15,986 nt of DNA from contig JAQTNP010000016.1 of the NCBI GenBank assembly GCA_028713795.1, positions 1 through 15,986 on the forward strand, read 5' to 3'. Shown in pieces: positions 6,159 to 13,607 of the stretch; positions within the stretch are counted from its first letter, which is position 1, and each line of letters starts with the position of its first letter. A program made the translations under genes and the position numbers. Source of the stretch: Minisyncoccota bacterium (lineage in GTDB: Bacteria; Patescibacteriota; Minisyncoccia; Minisyncoccales; PEYH01). The notes beneath the pieces were generated by a model. The model had not been told where the DNA came from, ran no database searches, and saw only the letters and a program-made list of their open reading frames with translations.

Positions 6159-8570
6159 TCATTGATTTAAAATTGTAATTAAGTTTGTCACAGTAGAACA
6201 ACAAGTTCCATAGATTAAGTAGTTATTAGTTATAGCATAGCAGGCTCCATAGCATCCAGGAGAAGAAACTAAATCACATGATCTTAAAGAGCTTGTCTTA
6301 TATGTCTGAGATTTGAAATTGCACTTTCCTTTTATCTTAAGGCCGAAGATATTTCCCAGATCCTCGGCATTAGTTGAAAGAGATTTCTCCCAAGAAGTCA
6401 TGATTTGGGACAAATTCAAATTATTTTCTAATTTTCTTTTAGCTATCCATCCAAAAGTCTTTATCCCGTTAGAACTGTAAAGATACATAGTAAACTGTTT
6501 GTCTACAGCGTCAGTAAGCTGATCAGGAATAGAGAGGGACATGCCGTCAGCAAAATCATCAAGAGCAACATATTTTGCCAGAGAAGTATTCTCGAATATT
6601 ATTCTTGTAAATTGATTTTCTGCAATCTGTTCTCTATATATCAATCCTAGCCTTGATGGTATCGCTTTATTCCTGTCAATTTTGTAAATATCTCTGTTTA
6701 CGATGTTAGGGATTAAAGAATTCCAGATTGTAAGATCCATGGGGGTTGATGTTGCCATTGAACTAGTTGAATAGGGAGGAATAGTCGGTATAATAATTTC
6801 TACGTCAGGAGGGGTTTCCTCTTCTTCCTCGGGCTTTCTTATCTTCATTATTGCAAATACTATCAATCCCAAAAGAATAGCAGCAATCAATCCAAAGATT
6901 ACAATCTTTATCCATTTATTAGTAGGCTCTCCCTGATAGATTATTGAAGGCTGCTGGCCTTGTCCTTCTGGAGCAACCTGTTCCTCTCCGGGGAATGGAG
7001 ATGGAGCTTGTCCGGACTTTAATCTTTCTATTATAAGTTCATCTCTTTTCATTTCCCTTGTCTTATTCTGCTCATCAAGTTTCCTTAAAAGGGCTTCCTT
7101 TTCTCTTTTTTCTTCCAATCTCTTTAAGGCCTCTTTGGCTAATTTAGTCTCTTCGTCTTCCAATCCTGTCTGAGAAATCTGCATTTCCTCTGTCGGGCCG
7201 TATCTTTTTACATATTCTCCTTCCCTTTCTTTTATCTGGGCCATAGCTTCTTTGCTGGCAGCCCCAACTTTTAGAGAGATAGGTTTGGGTTGTTCTTTTG
7301 GAACAATTCCCAAATCTTTGTTTATTTCATCTATTTGCTCTCTCAAAAGATTCTCTTTCTCTAAAAGATTTTTATATTTAAGGTTTAATCTGCTTTCCTC
7401 TAAGGCTACTTTTCTTTTTTCGTCCTCCAATCTCCAGCGCTTTTTTTCTAATTCTATTCTCTGGCCTCCAAGGCGTTGTCTTTCCATCTCTATTTTCTGC
7501 CTTTCTGGCCCCTTGGCTACTTCTTCCTCGTGTCTCAGATATTCCTCTTCCTTTTCTACCTTCTTTTCATCAGTAGAAATTTCAGCTAATTTTTCTTCTA
7601 ATTCTTTTCTTCTTACAGCCACACCGTCTCTTTCTTTGGCAAGAATATTCTTTTCCTCTACTAGCTTGTCTATTAAATCTTCTTTTTGTTTTCTGTCCCT
7701 TCTTTTATCTATCTTTGATAATTCTTCATTAATTTCTTTTTGCTGTTGTAAAAGCTTGGCCTCTCTGCTGGCTAAATCTTGGTATTTTATCTCAAGTTCT
7801 TTTAACTGCTCTTCTACCGCAAATAATTCTTTTTCGTATCCCCATCTGTTTTCTTCAACCTTATTCCTTTCTAATTCAAGCATTTGTCTGTCTTTTTCTG
7901 CCCTTCTTTTTTCCAAAGGAATGGCTGATCCTCCCTCAATTTTGCTAACTAGCTTAATATTTTCTTCAATTTTTCTTTCGCTTTCAGCAATAGGATCAAT
8001 TGACTGCTGTATTCTGTCCCTTTCTTTGAAAAGATATGATTTGGTTTCGTCTAAGGGCTTTTTTAATTCTGGAAGCTTAAGCAAGGCATCGTCAATTTCT
8101 TTTTTCCTTAGCTTCAATGTTTCTTCCTGCTGACCCTCTTGGACAGCATGCCTTTTTACATCTTCTTGCTCTTGATATTTTTCCTCTTCTTCCTTCATTT
8201 TGCTTTTAACAATTTCCTCCATTTCTACGGCTTGTCTTCTGATCTTTGAGACAATTTCCTTTTCCTTTTCCTGTTCGGCTAATTTCTGCAATCTGATCTT
8301 TTCTGACTCTCTTTTTTCGGCTTCTCTTCTTTTATTTTCTAAATCTATGGCAGCCTGTTTTTGCTGTTCCATTTTCTTTTGTTCTTCTAACTCTATATCA
8401 CTAGGAACAACAATCGGTTTTTCCTGCTTTGTGAGATTCTTTAAAAGGTCATTTATCTCTGATTCTGCCAGGGTTTCTTCCCATTCTTCAAATACAATTC
8501 CGCCCAAATCTTTTTCCATGGTTCGGATGGCTGCTTTAGGAATTAGTATTTCTGAAGAATTATTTTTCAT
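6159..8570 (-). CDS. Large coiled-coil single-pass membrane protein, function unknown
   Basis: The product has 803 residues. Residues from about 50 to 450 are dominated by Glu, Lys, Arg, Leu and Gln in heptad-like order, a long cytoplasmic coiled coil. A flexible Pro/Gly/Gln-rich linker follows (about 520-548), then one membrane helix at about 551-577 (VIFGLIAAILLGLIVFAIM) and an acidic stretch. The extracytoplasmic domain (about 595-803) contains six Cys near its end (KCNF, SCDL, GCYGACY, GTCCS). I do not recognise a named family; I have the impression that similar proteins occur in Parcubacteria. The start at 8570 is four bases past the pnp stop codon, and the DksA-like gene follows after one base, so it belongs to the rpsO-pnp operon. 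It could be a membrane scaffold, but nothing in the sequence proves a function. Confidence 0.8.
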   Translation of the reverse strand: MKNNSSEILIPKAAIRTMEKDLGGIVFEEWEETLAESEINDLLKNLTKQEKPIVVPSDIELEEQKKMEQQKQAAIDLENKRREAEKRESEKIRLQKLAEQEKEKEIVSKIRRQAVEMEEIVKSKMKEEEEKYQEQEDVKRHAVQEGQQEETLKLRKKEIDDALLKLPELKKPLDETKSYLFKERDRIQQSIDPIAESERKIEENIKLVSKIEGGSAIPLEKRRAEKDRQMLELERNKVEENRWGYEKELFAVEEQLKELEIKYQDLASREAKLLQQQKEINEELSKIDKRRDRKQKEDLIDKLVEEKNILAKERDGVAVRRKELEEKLAEISTDEKKVEKEEEYLRHEEEVAKGPERQKIEMERQRLGGQRIELEKKRWRLEDEKRKVALEESRLNLKYKNLLEKENLLREQIDEINKDLGIVPKEQPKPISLKVGAASKEAMAQIKEREGEYVKRYGPTEEMQISQTGLEDEETKLAKEALKRLEEKREKEALLRKLDEQNKTREMKRDELIIERLKSGQAPSPFPGEEQVAPEGQGQQPSIIYQGEPTNKWIKIVIFGLIAAILLGLIVFAIMKIRKPEEEEETPPDVEIIIPTIPPYSTSSMATSTPMDLTIWNSLIPNIVNRDIYKIDRNKAIPSRLGLIYREQIAENQFTRIIFENTSLAKYVALDDFADGMSLSIPDQLTDAVDKQFTMYLYSSNGIKTFGWIAKRKLENNLNLSQIMTSWEKSLSTNAEDLGNIFGLKIKGKCNFKSQTYKTSSLRSCDLVSSPGCYGACYAITNNYLIYGTCCSTVTNLITILNQ

Positions 8571-8573
8571 ATT

Positions 8574-10745
8574 TTATTGTCTTTTTCTAAAGAAACCCGG
8601 TTTTTGTTTATGTTCTGAAAAATCTTTTTTATGATCATTCGGCCTAGAAGCATCATTGCTTCCCGGATTAGTAATTTCCTTTAAAGACAATCCTATCTTT
8701 CCAGACTCATCCACGCTTATTACTTTGACAGGAATTACTTGTCCGACTTTCACTATATCTTCCACCTTATTTACTCTGTAGGGAGCAAGCTGGGATATGT
8801 GGACCATTCCATCTTTATCCGGCAGTATCTGGACTATTGCTCCGAAATCAAGGATTCTGGCAACTTTTCCCTGAAATACTTCTCCAACCTTGATTTCTCT
8901 TGTAATGTTTTTAATCCATTCAATAGCTTTCTGGGCTGATTCGTCCGAAGAAGAAGACACAAATACATTTCCGTCTTCTTCTATATCAATAGCCACCTCG
9001 CATTTATCAATAATTTCATTTATGATTCTTCCCCCTGGTCCTATCACGCTTCCTATTTTATCAGGATTTATGCTAATTCTGAAGATCTTGGGAGCATATT
9101 GAGAAACATTTTCTCTTGGAGCAGCTATTGTCTTTTCAGTCAGGTCAAGAATTTGATATCTGGCTTTCTTGGCAATCTCCAATGCTTCCTTTGCAATTTC
9201 AGTACTTATACTTTTTGTTTTGACATCCATCTGAATCGCAGTTATTCCATCTCTTGTCCCGGCTACTTTAAAATCCATATCTCCATAGTGGTCTTCCGGA
9301 CCTTGAATATCACAAAGCAATTTATATTTATTTTTCTCTTTTGCCAGTCCCACAGAAATTCCTGCTGCCGGTTTTAATATCGGAACTCCGGCATCCATCA
9401 AGGCAAGAGTTGAAGCTGAAACAGAAGCCATTGAGGTAGAGCCATTAGAAGAAAGAATTTCTGTTACTATTCTTATAGTATAAGGGAAATTTTCAAAATT
9501 TGGAACAAGTGGAAAAAGCGCTTTCTCTGCCAACATGCCATGTCCTATCTCTCTTCTGCCAGGACCTCTTAGTGGTTTTACTTCCCCAGAGCAGAAAGGA
9601 GGGAAGTTGTAATGGTGCATAAATCTCTTTTTTCCTCTGATTTCCATTCCCTCAACTAATTTCTGATCACTAGGAGAACCAAGAGTAACATTAGATAATG
9701 CTTTTGTTTTTCCCCTGATAAACAGTCCCGAGCCATGAGTTCTAGGAAGAATATTAACTCTCATTTCCAGCGGCCTTATCTGATCAAAGTTTCTTCCATC
9801 AGGCCTTTTTTCTTTTTCAAGAATATTTACATTAAAAATATTTTCAAGCTCCTGTTCAATCAAATCTTTTGCAATAGATATATTTTCTGCTCCAAAGTTA
9901 TCCTTGATATCTGTTAATATTTTATCCAAAAGATCCTGCATTGCCGTTTTATTCTCAATGCTTGGAGCTTTAAACATTGCGTCTTCCATTTCCCCCCTAT
10001 AATTACCGACAGCATTTTTTAATTCTTCAGAAATATTTTTCTCTGGAATTATTACTTTTGCTTTTCCATATTTCTGAACGATTTCTTTTTGAAAATCTAT
10101 AATTTTTCTTAAATCATTTTTTGAAATTTCTAGCGCCTCTAAAACATTCTGTTCCTGGATTTCATTTCCCTGACCTTCAATCATATTGAAGCCAATTTCT
10201 CCATTTTCCTCCACTGCGCTAAAAGCTAAATCATATATTGCTTCCTCCCTTTCCTTATATGTCGGGTTGATGATTAAGTTTTCATTGACCTTGCCTATTC
10301 TAATTGGGGCTACTGGTCCATTCCATGGAATGTCCGAAATTCCAAGAGCCAAAGATGCAGCAATCATTCCTGCCATATCAGGATCATTTTCTTCATCAAA
10401 AGAATAGCAGCCGATGATAATCTGAACTTCTCTTTTCAAACTCTTTGGGAACAATGGCCTTATCGCCCTGTCAATGAATCTTCCGGTAAGTATCGCCTCA
10501 TCAGACGGCTTGCCTTCTCTTCTTACAAATCTTGAACCCAGTATTTTTCCTGCAGCATAGAATTTCTCCTCAAACTCAACAGTTAAAGGAAAGAAATCTT
10601 GATCAGTATCTTTGTACCCCATTGTGGCAGTAGCCATAACTAGCGTATCATTATGTCTAACAAAAACAGCCCCATTGGCTTGTTCTGCTAGATTTTCCAG
10701 ATTAACAAAAAAAGTTTTTCCTGCAATTTCCAATTTGTGTTCCAT
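8574..10745 (-). CDS. pnp: Polyribonucleotide nucleotidyltransferase (PNPase)
   Basis: The 723-residue protein has the full PNPase layout: first RNase PH-like domain (about 10-140), helical linker, second RNase PH-like domain (about 310-540), KH domain and S1 domain. Key stretches are FIRGKTKALSNVTLG and RRDIGHG-like GRREIGHGMLAEKAL in the second core. The acidic catalytic segment is EDHYGDMDFKVAGT. The KH loop is GPGG in VIGPGGRIINEI, and the S1 segment includes GMVHISQL. PNPase degrades RNA 3' to 5' using phosphate and can also add tails. In many bacteria pnp follows rpsO directly; here a NYN-domain gene is inserted between them. The ATG at 10745 lies four bases after the NYN stop in an A/T-rich context without a Shine-Dalgarno site. 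Confidence 0.97.
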   Translation of the reverse strand: MEHKLEIAGKTFFVNLENLAEQANGAVFVRHNDTLVMATATMGYKDTDQDFFPLTVEFEEKFYAAGKILGSRFVRREGKPSDEAILTGRFIDRAIRPLFPKSLKREVQIIIGCYSFDEENDPDMAGMIAASLALGISDIPWNGPVAPIRIGKVNENLIINPTYKEREEAIYDLAFSAVEENGEIGFNMIEGQGNEIQEQNVLEALEISKNDLRKIIDFQKEIVQKYGKAKVIIPEKNISEELKNAVGNYRGEMEDAMFKAPSIENKTAMQDLLDKILTDIKDNFGAENISIAKDLIEQELENIFNVNILEKEKRPDGRNFDQIRPLEMRVNILPRTHGSGLFIRGKTKALSNVTLGSPSDQKLVEGMEIRGKKRFMHHYNFPPFCSGEVKPLRGPGRREIGHGMLAEKALFPLVPNFENFPYTIRIVTEILSSNGSTSMASVSASTLALMDAGVPILKPAAGISVGLAKEKNKYKLLCDIQGPEDHYGDMDFKVAGTRDGITAIQMDVKTKSISTEIAKEALEIAKKARYQILDLTEKTIAAPRENVSQYAPKIFRISINPDKIGSVIGPGGRIINEIIDKCEVAIDIEEDGNVFVSSSSDESAQKAIEWIKNITREIKVGEVFQGKVARILDFGAIVQILPDKDGMVHISQLAPYRVNKVEDIVKVGQVIPVKVISVDESGKIGLSLKEITNPGSNDASRPNDHKKDFSEHKQKPGFFRKRQ

Positions 10746-10749
10746 ATGT

Positions 10750-11256
10750 TTATTTATTTATCAAATATTTTTTCGGATTTTCTTCTACATTAATGAATTC
10801 GTCAGCAGCTTCTTTTAATAGCGAGGAAGTAGATTTTCCAAATGCAACCACTTCAACTCTTTTTCCCTGATTTTTTAGATATTCTACTAAAGGGATAAAA
10901 TCCCCGTCTCCGGAAGCTAGTACTATCACGTCTACGCTGTTGGCAACCCTTACAGCATCTATTACTATGCCTACGTCCCAGTCAGCCTTTTTCAATCCTC
11001 CGTAGAATTCCTGCAAAGGCCGTACCCTTGTTTCTATTCCAAGATTAGCCAAAGCATCAAAAAAGGGTTGTTCTTCCCTTGTTTTGGTCTGAACCACATA
11101 GGCAAAAACGCGGATAAGCTTTCTAGAGGCAACAGCTGTTTCCAGTACTGACTTGAAATTGACTTTAGCGTCGAAAAGGTTTTTGGCTGAGTAGTAAAGA
11201 TTTTGGGTATCAATTAATACTGCTACCCTTTGGTCTTTATGCTTTAAAGAGACCAT
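10750..11256 (-). CDS. NYN-domain (LabA/DUF88-like) putative ribonuclease
   Basis: This 168-residue protein fits the NYN/PIN-like fold over nearly its whole length. It starts with VAVLIDTQNLY (D16, N19 region). A central DWDVGIVIDAVR follows near residue 93-104, then the signature SGDGDF near 114-119 and KRVEVVAFG. The conserved Asp residues are those that bind a metal ion in NYN and PIN nucleases. Members of the LabA/DUF88 group are thought to act on RNA, but substrates are mostly unknown. The gene begins one base after the rpsO stop and ends four bases before pnp, so it sits in an RNA-turnover and ribosome operon, which supports an RNase role. The product seems complete and lacks additional domains. 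Confidence 0.88.
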   Translation of the reverse strand: MVSLKHKDQRVAVLIDTQNLYYSAKNLFDAKVNFKSVLETAVASRKLIRVFAYVVQTKTREEQPFFDALANLGIETRVRPLQEFYGGLKKADWDVGIVIDAVRVANSVDVIVLASGDGDFIPLVEYLKNQGKRVEVVAFGKSTSSLLKEAADEFINVEENPKKYLINK

Positions 11257-11257
11257 T

Positions 11258-11524
11258 TTATTTTTTTATGCCTAATTTCTTTATCAAAGAATTATAGCTT
11301 CTGGTGCTCTGATTTTTCAGATATTTTAGCAATCTCCTTCTCTGGGTTACCATTTTCAAAAGCCCTCTTTTTGAAAAAATATCCTTAGGATTCTTTTTTA
11401 AATGTAAAAGAATTCTTTTAATCTCCTCTGTCAAAAGAGCAACCTGGATTTCCGTGGATCCGGTATCAGAATCGTGAGATTTGAATTTCCCTATGATTTT
11501 CTCTTTCTCTTCTGGTGTAAGCAT
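11258..11524 (-). CDS. rpsO: 30S ribosomal protein S15
   Basis: The 88-residue product has the standard length for S15. It shows the conserved segments HDSDTGSTEIQVALLTEEI and HLKKNPKDIFSKRGLL, then the basic RRRLLKYLK. S15 binds 16S rRNA early in assembly of the small-subunit platform. The gene is first in a five-gene leftward operon (rpsO, NYN gene, pnp, coiled-coil gene, DksA-like gene). A candidate promoter at 11544-11571 lies between it and yvcK and gives a very short leader of about 13 bases with no Shine-Dalgarno site. No room is left for the long autoregulatory leader known from E. coli rpsO. Confidence 0.97.
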   Translation of the reverse strand: MLTPEEKEKIIGKFKSHDSDTGSTEIQVALLTEEIKRILLHLKKNPKDIFSKRGLLKMVTQRRRLLKYLKNQSTRSYNSLIKKLGIKK

Positions 11525-11543
11525 ATTTTTAATTGTTTTTTAT

Positions 11544-11571
11544 AGTATACAAAATATTATAAAAAAAGCAA
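11544..11571 (-). promoter_or_regulatory. Candidate promoter of the rpsO-pnp operon
   Basis: On the minus strand, TTGCTT (11571-11566) and TATACT (11549-11544) are separated by 16 A/T-rich bases. The -10 matches 5 of 6 consensus positions; the -35 is weak. The predicted start is about 11537. The -35 abuts the yvcK stop codon. Confidence 0.5.
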
Positions 11572-11572
11572 G

Positions 11573-12538
11573 CTATATCAGTTCTAATATTATTTTTGCC
11601 AACTTGTCAGGATTATGACGGATCAGGGTGCGCTTAAGCATGTCTTGATTAGAAATTTTTGGCAATTTCCTGCTGATCAGGTCTGCCCCGATAAATTTCT
11701 TTTTATCCAACCCCATGTCTATAGCAGTAATTTTTTCTCCTTCCAGAGAATATTTCTTTAACAGGACAGAATCAGGAATTTTGGTATTAAAAATGACATA
11801 ATCAAGCTTGCATCCAAGATATTTTTCTATTTTTTCTGCAAAAACCTTTACAGTAAAATCAGAAGTTTGTCCGTTTCTAGTCATTAAATTACAGACATAT
11901 ATCTTGATTGCCTTACTTTTCTTTACTGCCTGGGGAATTCCAAATACAAGCATATTGGGAATTAGGCTGGAATAGAAATTGCCAGGGCCTATCACTATTG
12001 CATCAGCATTGCCAATTGCTTCAATAGCCTTCTTATTCCCTCTTGCTTTGGGAGAAAGATATATTCTTTTTAATCCATGCAAGTTTGATTCGCTGATTTT
12101 TCCTTCACCAATGATTTTTCTATCTTCAAACTCAGCTACCAATCTTACCTTGTCTAATGTAGCTGGGATTACTTTTCCATGAATTCTTAAAATATCAGAG
12201 GCCTTTTCTACTGCCTGATCAAAGCTACCAGTTACTTTTTCCAAAGCAGAAAGTAAAATATTTCCAAAACTATGGCCCTGGAAATGCCCATTAGCAAATC
12301 TGTAGTTTATCAAATCCCTCATTAATTTATCAGAAGAAGACAGGGCGACAAGGCATTGTCTTACATCTCCTGGGGGAAGCACCCCCAATTCATCTCTTAA
12401 AATTCCAGTAGACCCTCCATCATCTGCCATAGCTACGATAGCAGATAAATCTAAAGGATATTTTTTTAATCCAGAAAGAACAGTAAATGTTCCCGTTCCT
12501 CCGCCCATCACAACTATTTTTTTCTTTTTCATTTCCAT
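11573..12538 (-). CDS. yvcK: YvcK/CofD-like gluconeogenesis factor
   Basis: The 321-residue protein has the usual length of the YvcK (UPF0052) family, which shares the fold of 2-phospho-L-lactate transferase CofD. Near the N-terminus it has VVMGGGTGTFTVLSGLK (nucleotide-sugar/phosphate-binding loop). The family block MADDGGSTGILRDELGVLPPGDVRQCL follows at about 36-62. The segment ANGHFQGHSFGNILL is also typical, as is VIGPGNFYSSLIPNML. In Bacillus and mycobacteria YvcK binds UDP-N-acetylglucosamine and supports cell-wall synthesis and growth on gluconeogenic carbon; the role here is inferred from those. It is read leftward just after tRNA-Lys. A second ATG lies two codons inside, and either could be the start; no Shine-Dalgarno site helps to choose. 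Confidence 0.92.
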   Translation of the reverse strand: MEMKKKKIVVMGGGTGTFTVLSGLKKYPLDLSAIVAMADDGGSTGILRDELGVLPPGDVRQCLVALSSSDKLMRDLINYRFANGHFQGHSFGNILLSALEKVTGSFDQAVEKASDILRIHGKVIPATLDKVRLVAEFEDRKIIGEGKISESNLHGLKRIYLSPKARGNKKAIEAIGNADAIVIGPGNFYSSLIPNMLVFGIPQAVKKSKAIKIYVCNLMTRNGQTSDFTVKVFAEKIEKYLGCKLDYVIFNTKIPDSVLLKKYSLEGEKITAIDMGLDKKKFIGADLISRKLPKISNQDMLKRTLIRHNPDKLAKIILELI

Positions 12539-12549
12539 TGTAAAAATTT

Positions 12550-12570
12550 AACCACGCCTAAATAGTGGTT
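12550..12570 (-). terminator. Weak hairpin between tRNA-Lys and yvcK
   Basis: AACCAC (12555-12550 side) and GTGGTT form a six-bp stem with a nine-base loop, followed on the minus strand by AAATTTTTA. It may trim or partly terminate the tRNA transcript, or act as a leader structure 11 bases before yvcK. The T run is poor, so the call is weak. Confidence 0.3.
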
Positions 12571-12598
12571 TGAAATTAAAAAAGAGAAAATACATTTG

Positions 12599-12671
12599 TG
12601 CCCCCACCAGGACTCGAACCTGGAGTCGTCTCCTTAAGAGGGAGCTGCTTTGCCGATTAAGCTATGGGGGC
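12599..12671 (-). tRNA. tRNA-Lys (anticodon CUU)
   Basis: A 73-base cloverleaf is read on the minus strand. The acceptor stem is GCCCCCA with TGGGGGC, the D stem GCTT with AAGC, and the anticodon loop is CTCTTAA with anticodon CTT. The T arm is CCAGG-TTCGAGT-CCTGG, and the discriminator is A. Position 27-43 of the anticodon stem is a G-A mismatch. The CCA end is not encoded (the bases after the discriminator are CAA). It reads the AAG codon. It lies 24 bases past the end of the pilin gene on the same strand. Confidence 0.95.
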
Positions 12672-12695
12672 TAAAAAATGATTATATTATTTTTC

Positions 12696-13463
12696 CTAAT
12701 TAACATCAACACATACAAACTTTGGGCCCTGGCGTTCTGCGCGGCAACGCGTAGTGGAATCGTAATTAGCATTACAAGGATTTGCCGTACAGTCACTCAT
12801 TCTGTGGTTACTATAAATATTGCATGATTTTTTGGCTTCTGCTGAAAAACTATTACAAAAATCAGTAATACTGCTACTAGAAGAATCTCCGCTACCGGTA
12901 CCATTACTGGTTTCTCCACAATCAATTTCAAATATTCCTTCATTAAGCCAAGAACTATACATATCTTTTGTCCAATCAGCTAATCCTACGCTGCGTAGCA
13001 CAAATCCTACTATCATATATGATCCATACATGATACACAGCCCAATAATTACAGAAATAATAATACTTTTAGCCCTGCTTATCATCCCTGGATTTCCACT
13101 ACTCATTAAAAACATTGCCCCCCCAATTATAATTAAAATTATAGCGGCAATTGGAGCTATTTTAAATACCATGAAATCTATTAAACGATCTATAAGTTTG
13201 AAAACATCACAAAGTCGGCATCGGCAACATGCAGTTCCGCAAAACACCAATCCACCAGTTGGGCAACATGCTTCATCTCTTTCCCCGGCTATACAAGTTT
13301 TCCCCGCTTCTGGAGTAACGTTGCTGTTCGGTTTTAATTCCACGCATATATTCGATTCTCCTTTTGTATCGTTTTTTTCATCGTCTGCAAAAGCAACAAT
13401 GCTTGGTATTAAGATAGAGCCAAGGATAACAGAAATAATTACTGCGATTAATATTTTTTTCAT
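12696..13463 (-). CDS. Cys-rich VirB2/TrbC-like type IV secretion pilin
   Basis: The protein has 255 residues. A signal peptide covers about 1-26 (MKKILIAVIISVILG..., cleavage near AFA-DD). A Cys-rich segment follows at about 38-86, including ACC, FCGTACC and CRLC. Two membrane helices come next: about 97-121 (IAPIAAIILIIIGGAMFLMSS) and about 128-155 (IIISVIIGLCIMYGSYMIVGF). This helix pair with a short GNPG turn is typical of the T4SS pilin families found in Patescibacteria. A Ser/Gly linker and a second Cys-rich tail (about 178-255) complete it. I count 17 Cys in total, so several disulfides outside the cell are likely. Ordinary VirB2 pilins are much smaller, so this may be a pilus-like surface protein with extra domains. 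The ATG lies 10 bases after tRNA-Arg, with no Shine-Dalgarno site. Confidence 0.75.
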   Translation of the reverse strand: MKKILIAVIISVILGSILIPSIVAFADDEKNDTKGESNICVELKPNSNVTPEAGKTCIAGERDEACCPTGGLVFCGTACCRCRLCDVFKLIDRLIDFMVFKIAPIAAIILIIIGGAMFLMSSGNPGMISRAKSIIISVIIGLCIMYGSYMIVGFVLRSVGLADWTKDMYSSWLNEGIFEIDCGETSNGTGSGDSSSSSITDFCNSFSAEAKKSCNIYSNHRMSDCTANPCNANYDSTTRCRAERQGPKFVCVDVN

Positions 13464-13473
13464 GATTTTATTG

Positions 13474-13547
13474 TGCCCCTGGAAGGGCTCGAACCCTCAA
13501 CCTCATGGTCCGAAGCCACGCGCTCTATCCAGTTGAGCTACAGGGGC
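13474..13547 (-). tRNA. tRNA-Arg (anticodon UCG)
   Basis: A 74-base cloverleaf is read on the minus strand. The acceptor stem is GCCCCTG with CAGGGGC-type pairing and the D stem is GCTC with GAGC. The anticodon stem is CGTGG with CCATG around the loop CTTCGGA (anticodon TCG). The T arm has loop TTCGAGC, and the discriminator is A. No CCA is encoded. It reads CGA codons. It is the first gene of a leftward array that continues into the pilin gene only 10 bases downstream. Confidence 0.95.
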
Positions 13548-13558
13548 ATGTTAGAATA

Positions 13559-13587
13559 ATATTAGCAAATTCATTGATAAATCGCAA
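13559..13587 (-). promoter_or_regulatory. Candidate promoter of the tRNA-Arg array
   Basis: On the minus strand TTGCGA (13587-13582) and TAATAT (13564-13559) are spaced by 17 bases. The predicted start is about 13552, five bases before the tRNA 5' end. It overlaps the divergent cca promoter. Confidence 0.45.
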
Positions 13588-13602
13588 ATTTTATTCTAAA
13601 AT
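13574..13602 (+). promoter_or_regulatory. Promoter of cca, predicted to give a leaderless mRNA
   Basis: TTGATA (13574-13579) and TAAAAT (13597-13602) each match consensus at 5 of 6 positions with an ideal 17-base spacer. The predicted start is at 13608-13609, on the first base of the ATG. No Shine-Dalgarno site is present. Confidence 0.6.
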
Positions 13603-13607
13603 TCAAC

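Noticed and set aside
7252..8133. Plus-strand open frame of 293 codons rich in Ser and Phe
   Set aside because: It is the antisense of the Glu/Lys-rich coiled-coil gene; GAA and AAG codons read backwards as TTC and CTT give long Ser/Phe/Leu frames without stops. It has no promoter or start signal.
12820..13536. Plus-strand open frame of 238 codons
   Set aside because: It is antisense to the pilin gene and runs into the tRNA-Arg gene. The minus frame has a signal peptide and two membrane helices, so the minus strand is the coding one.
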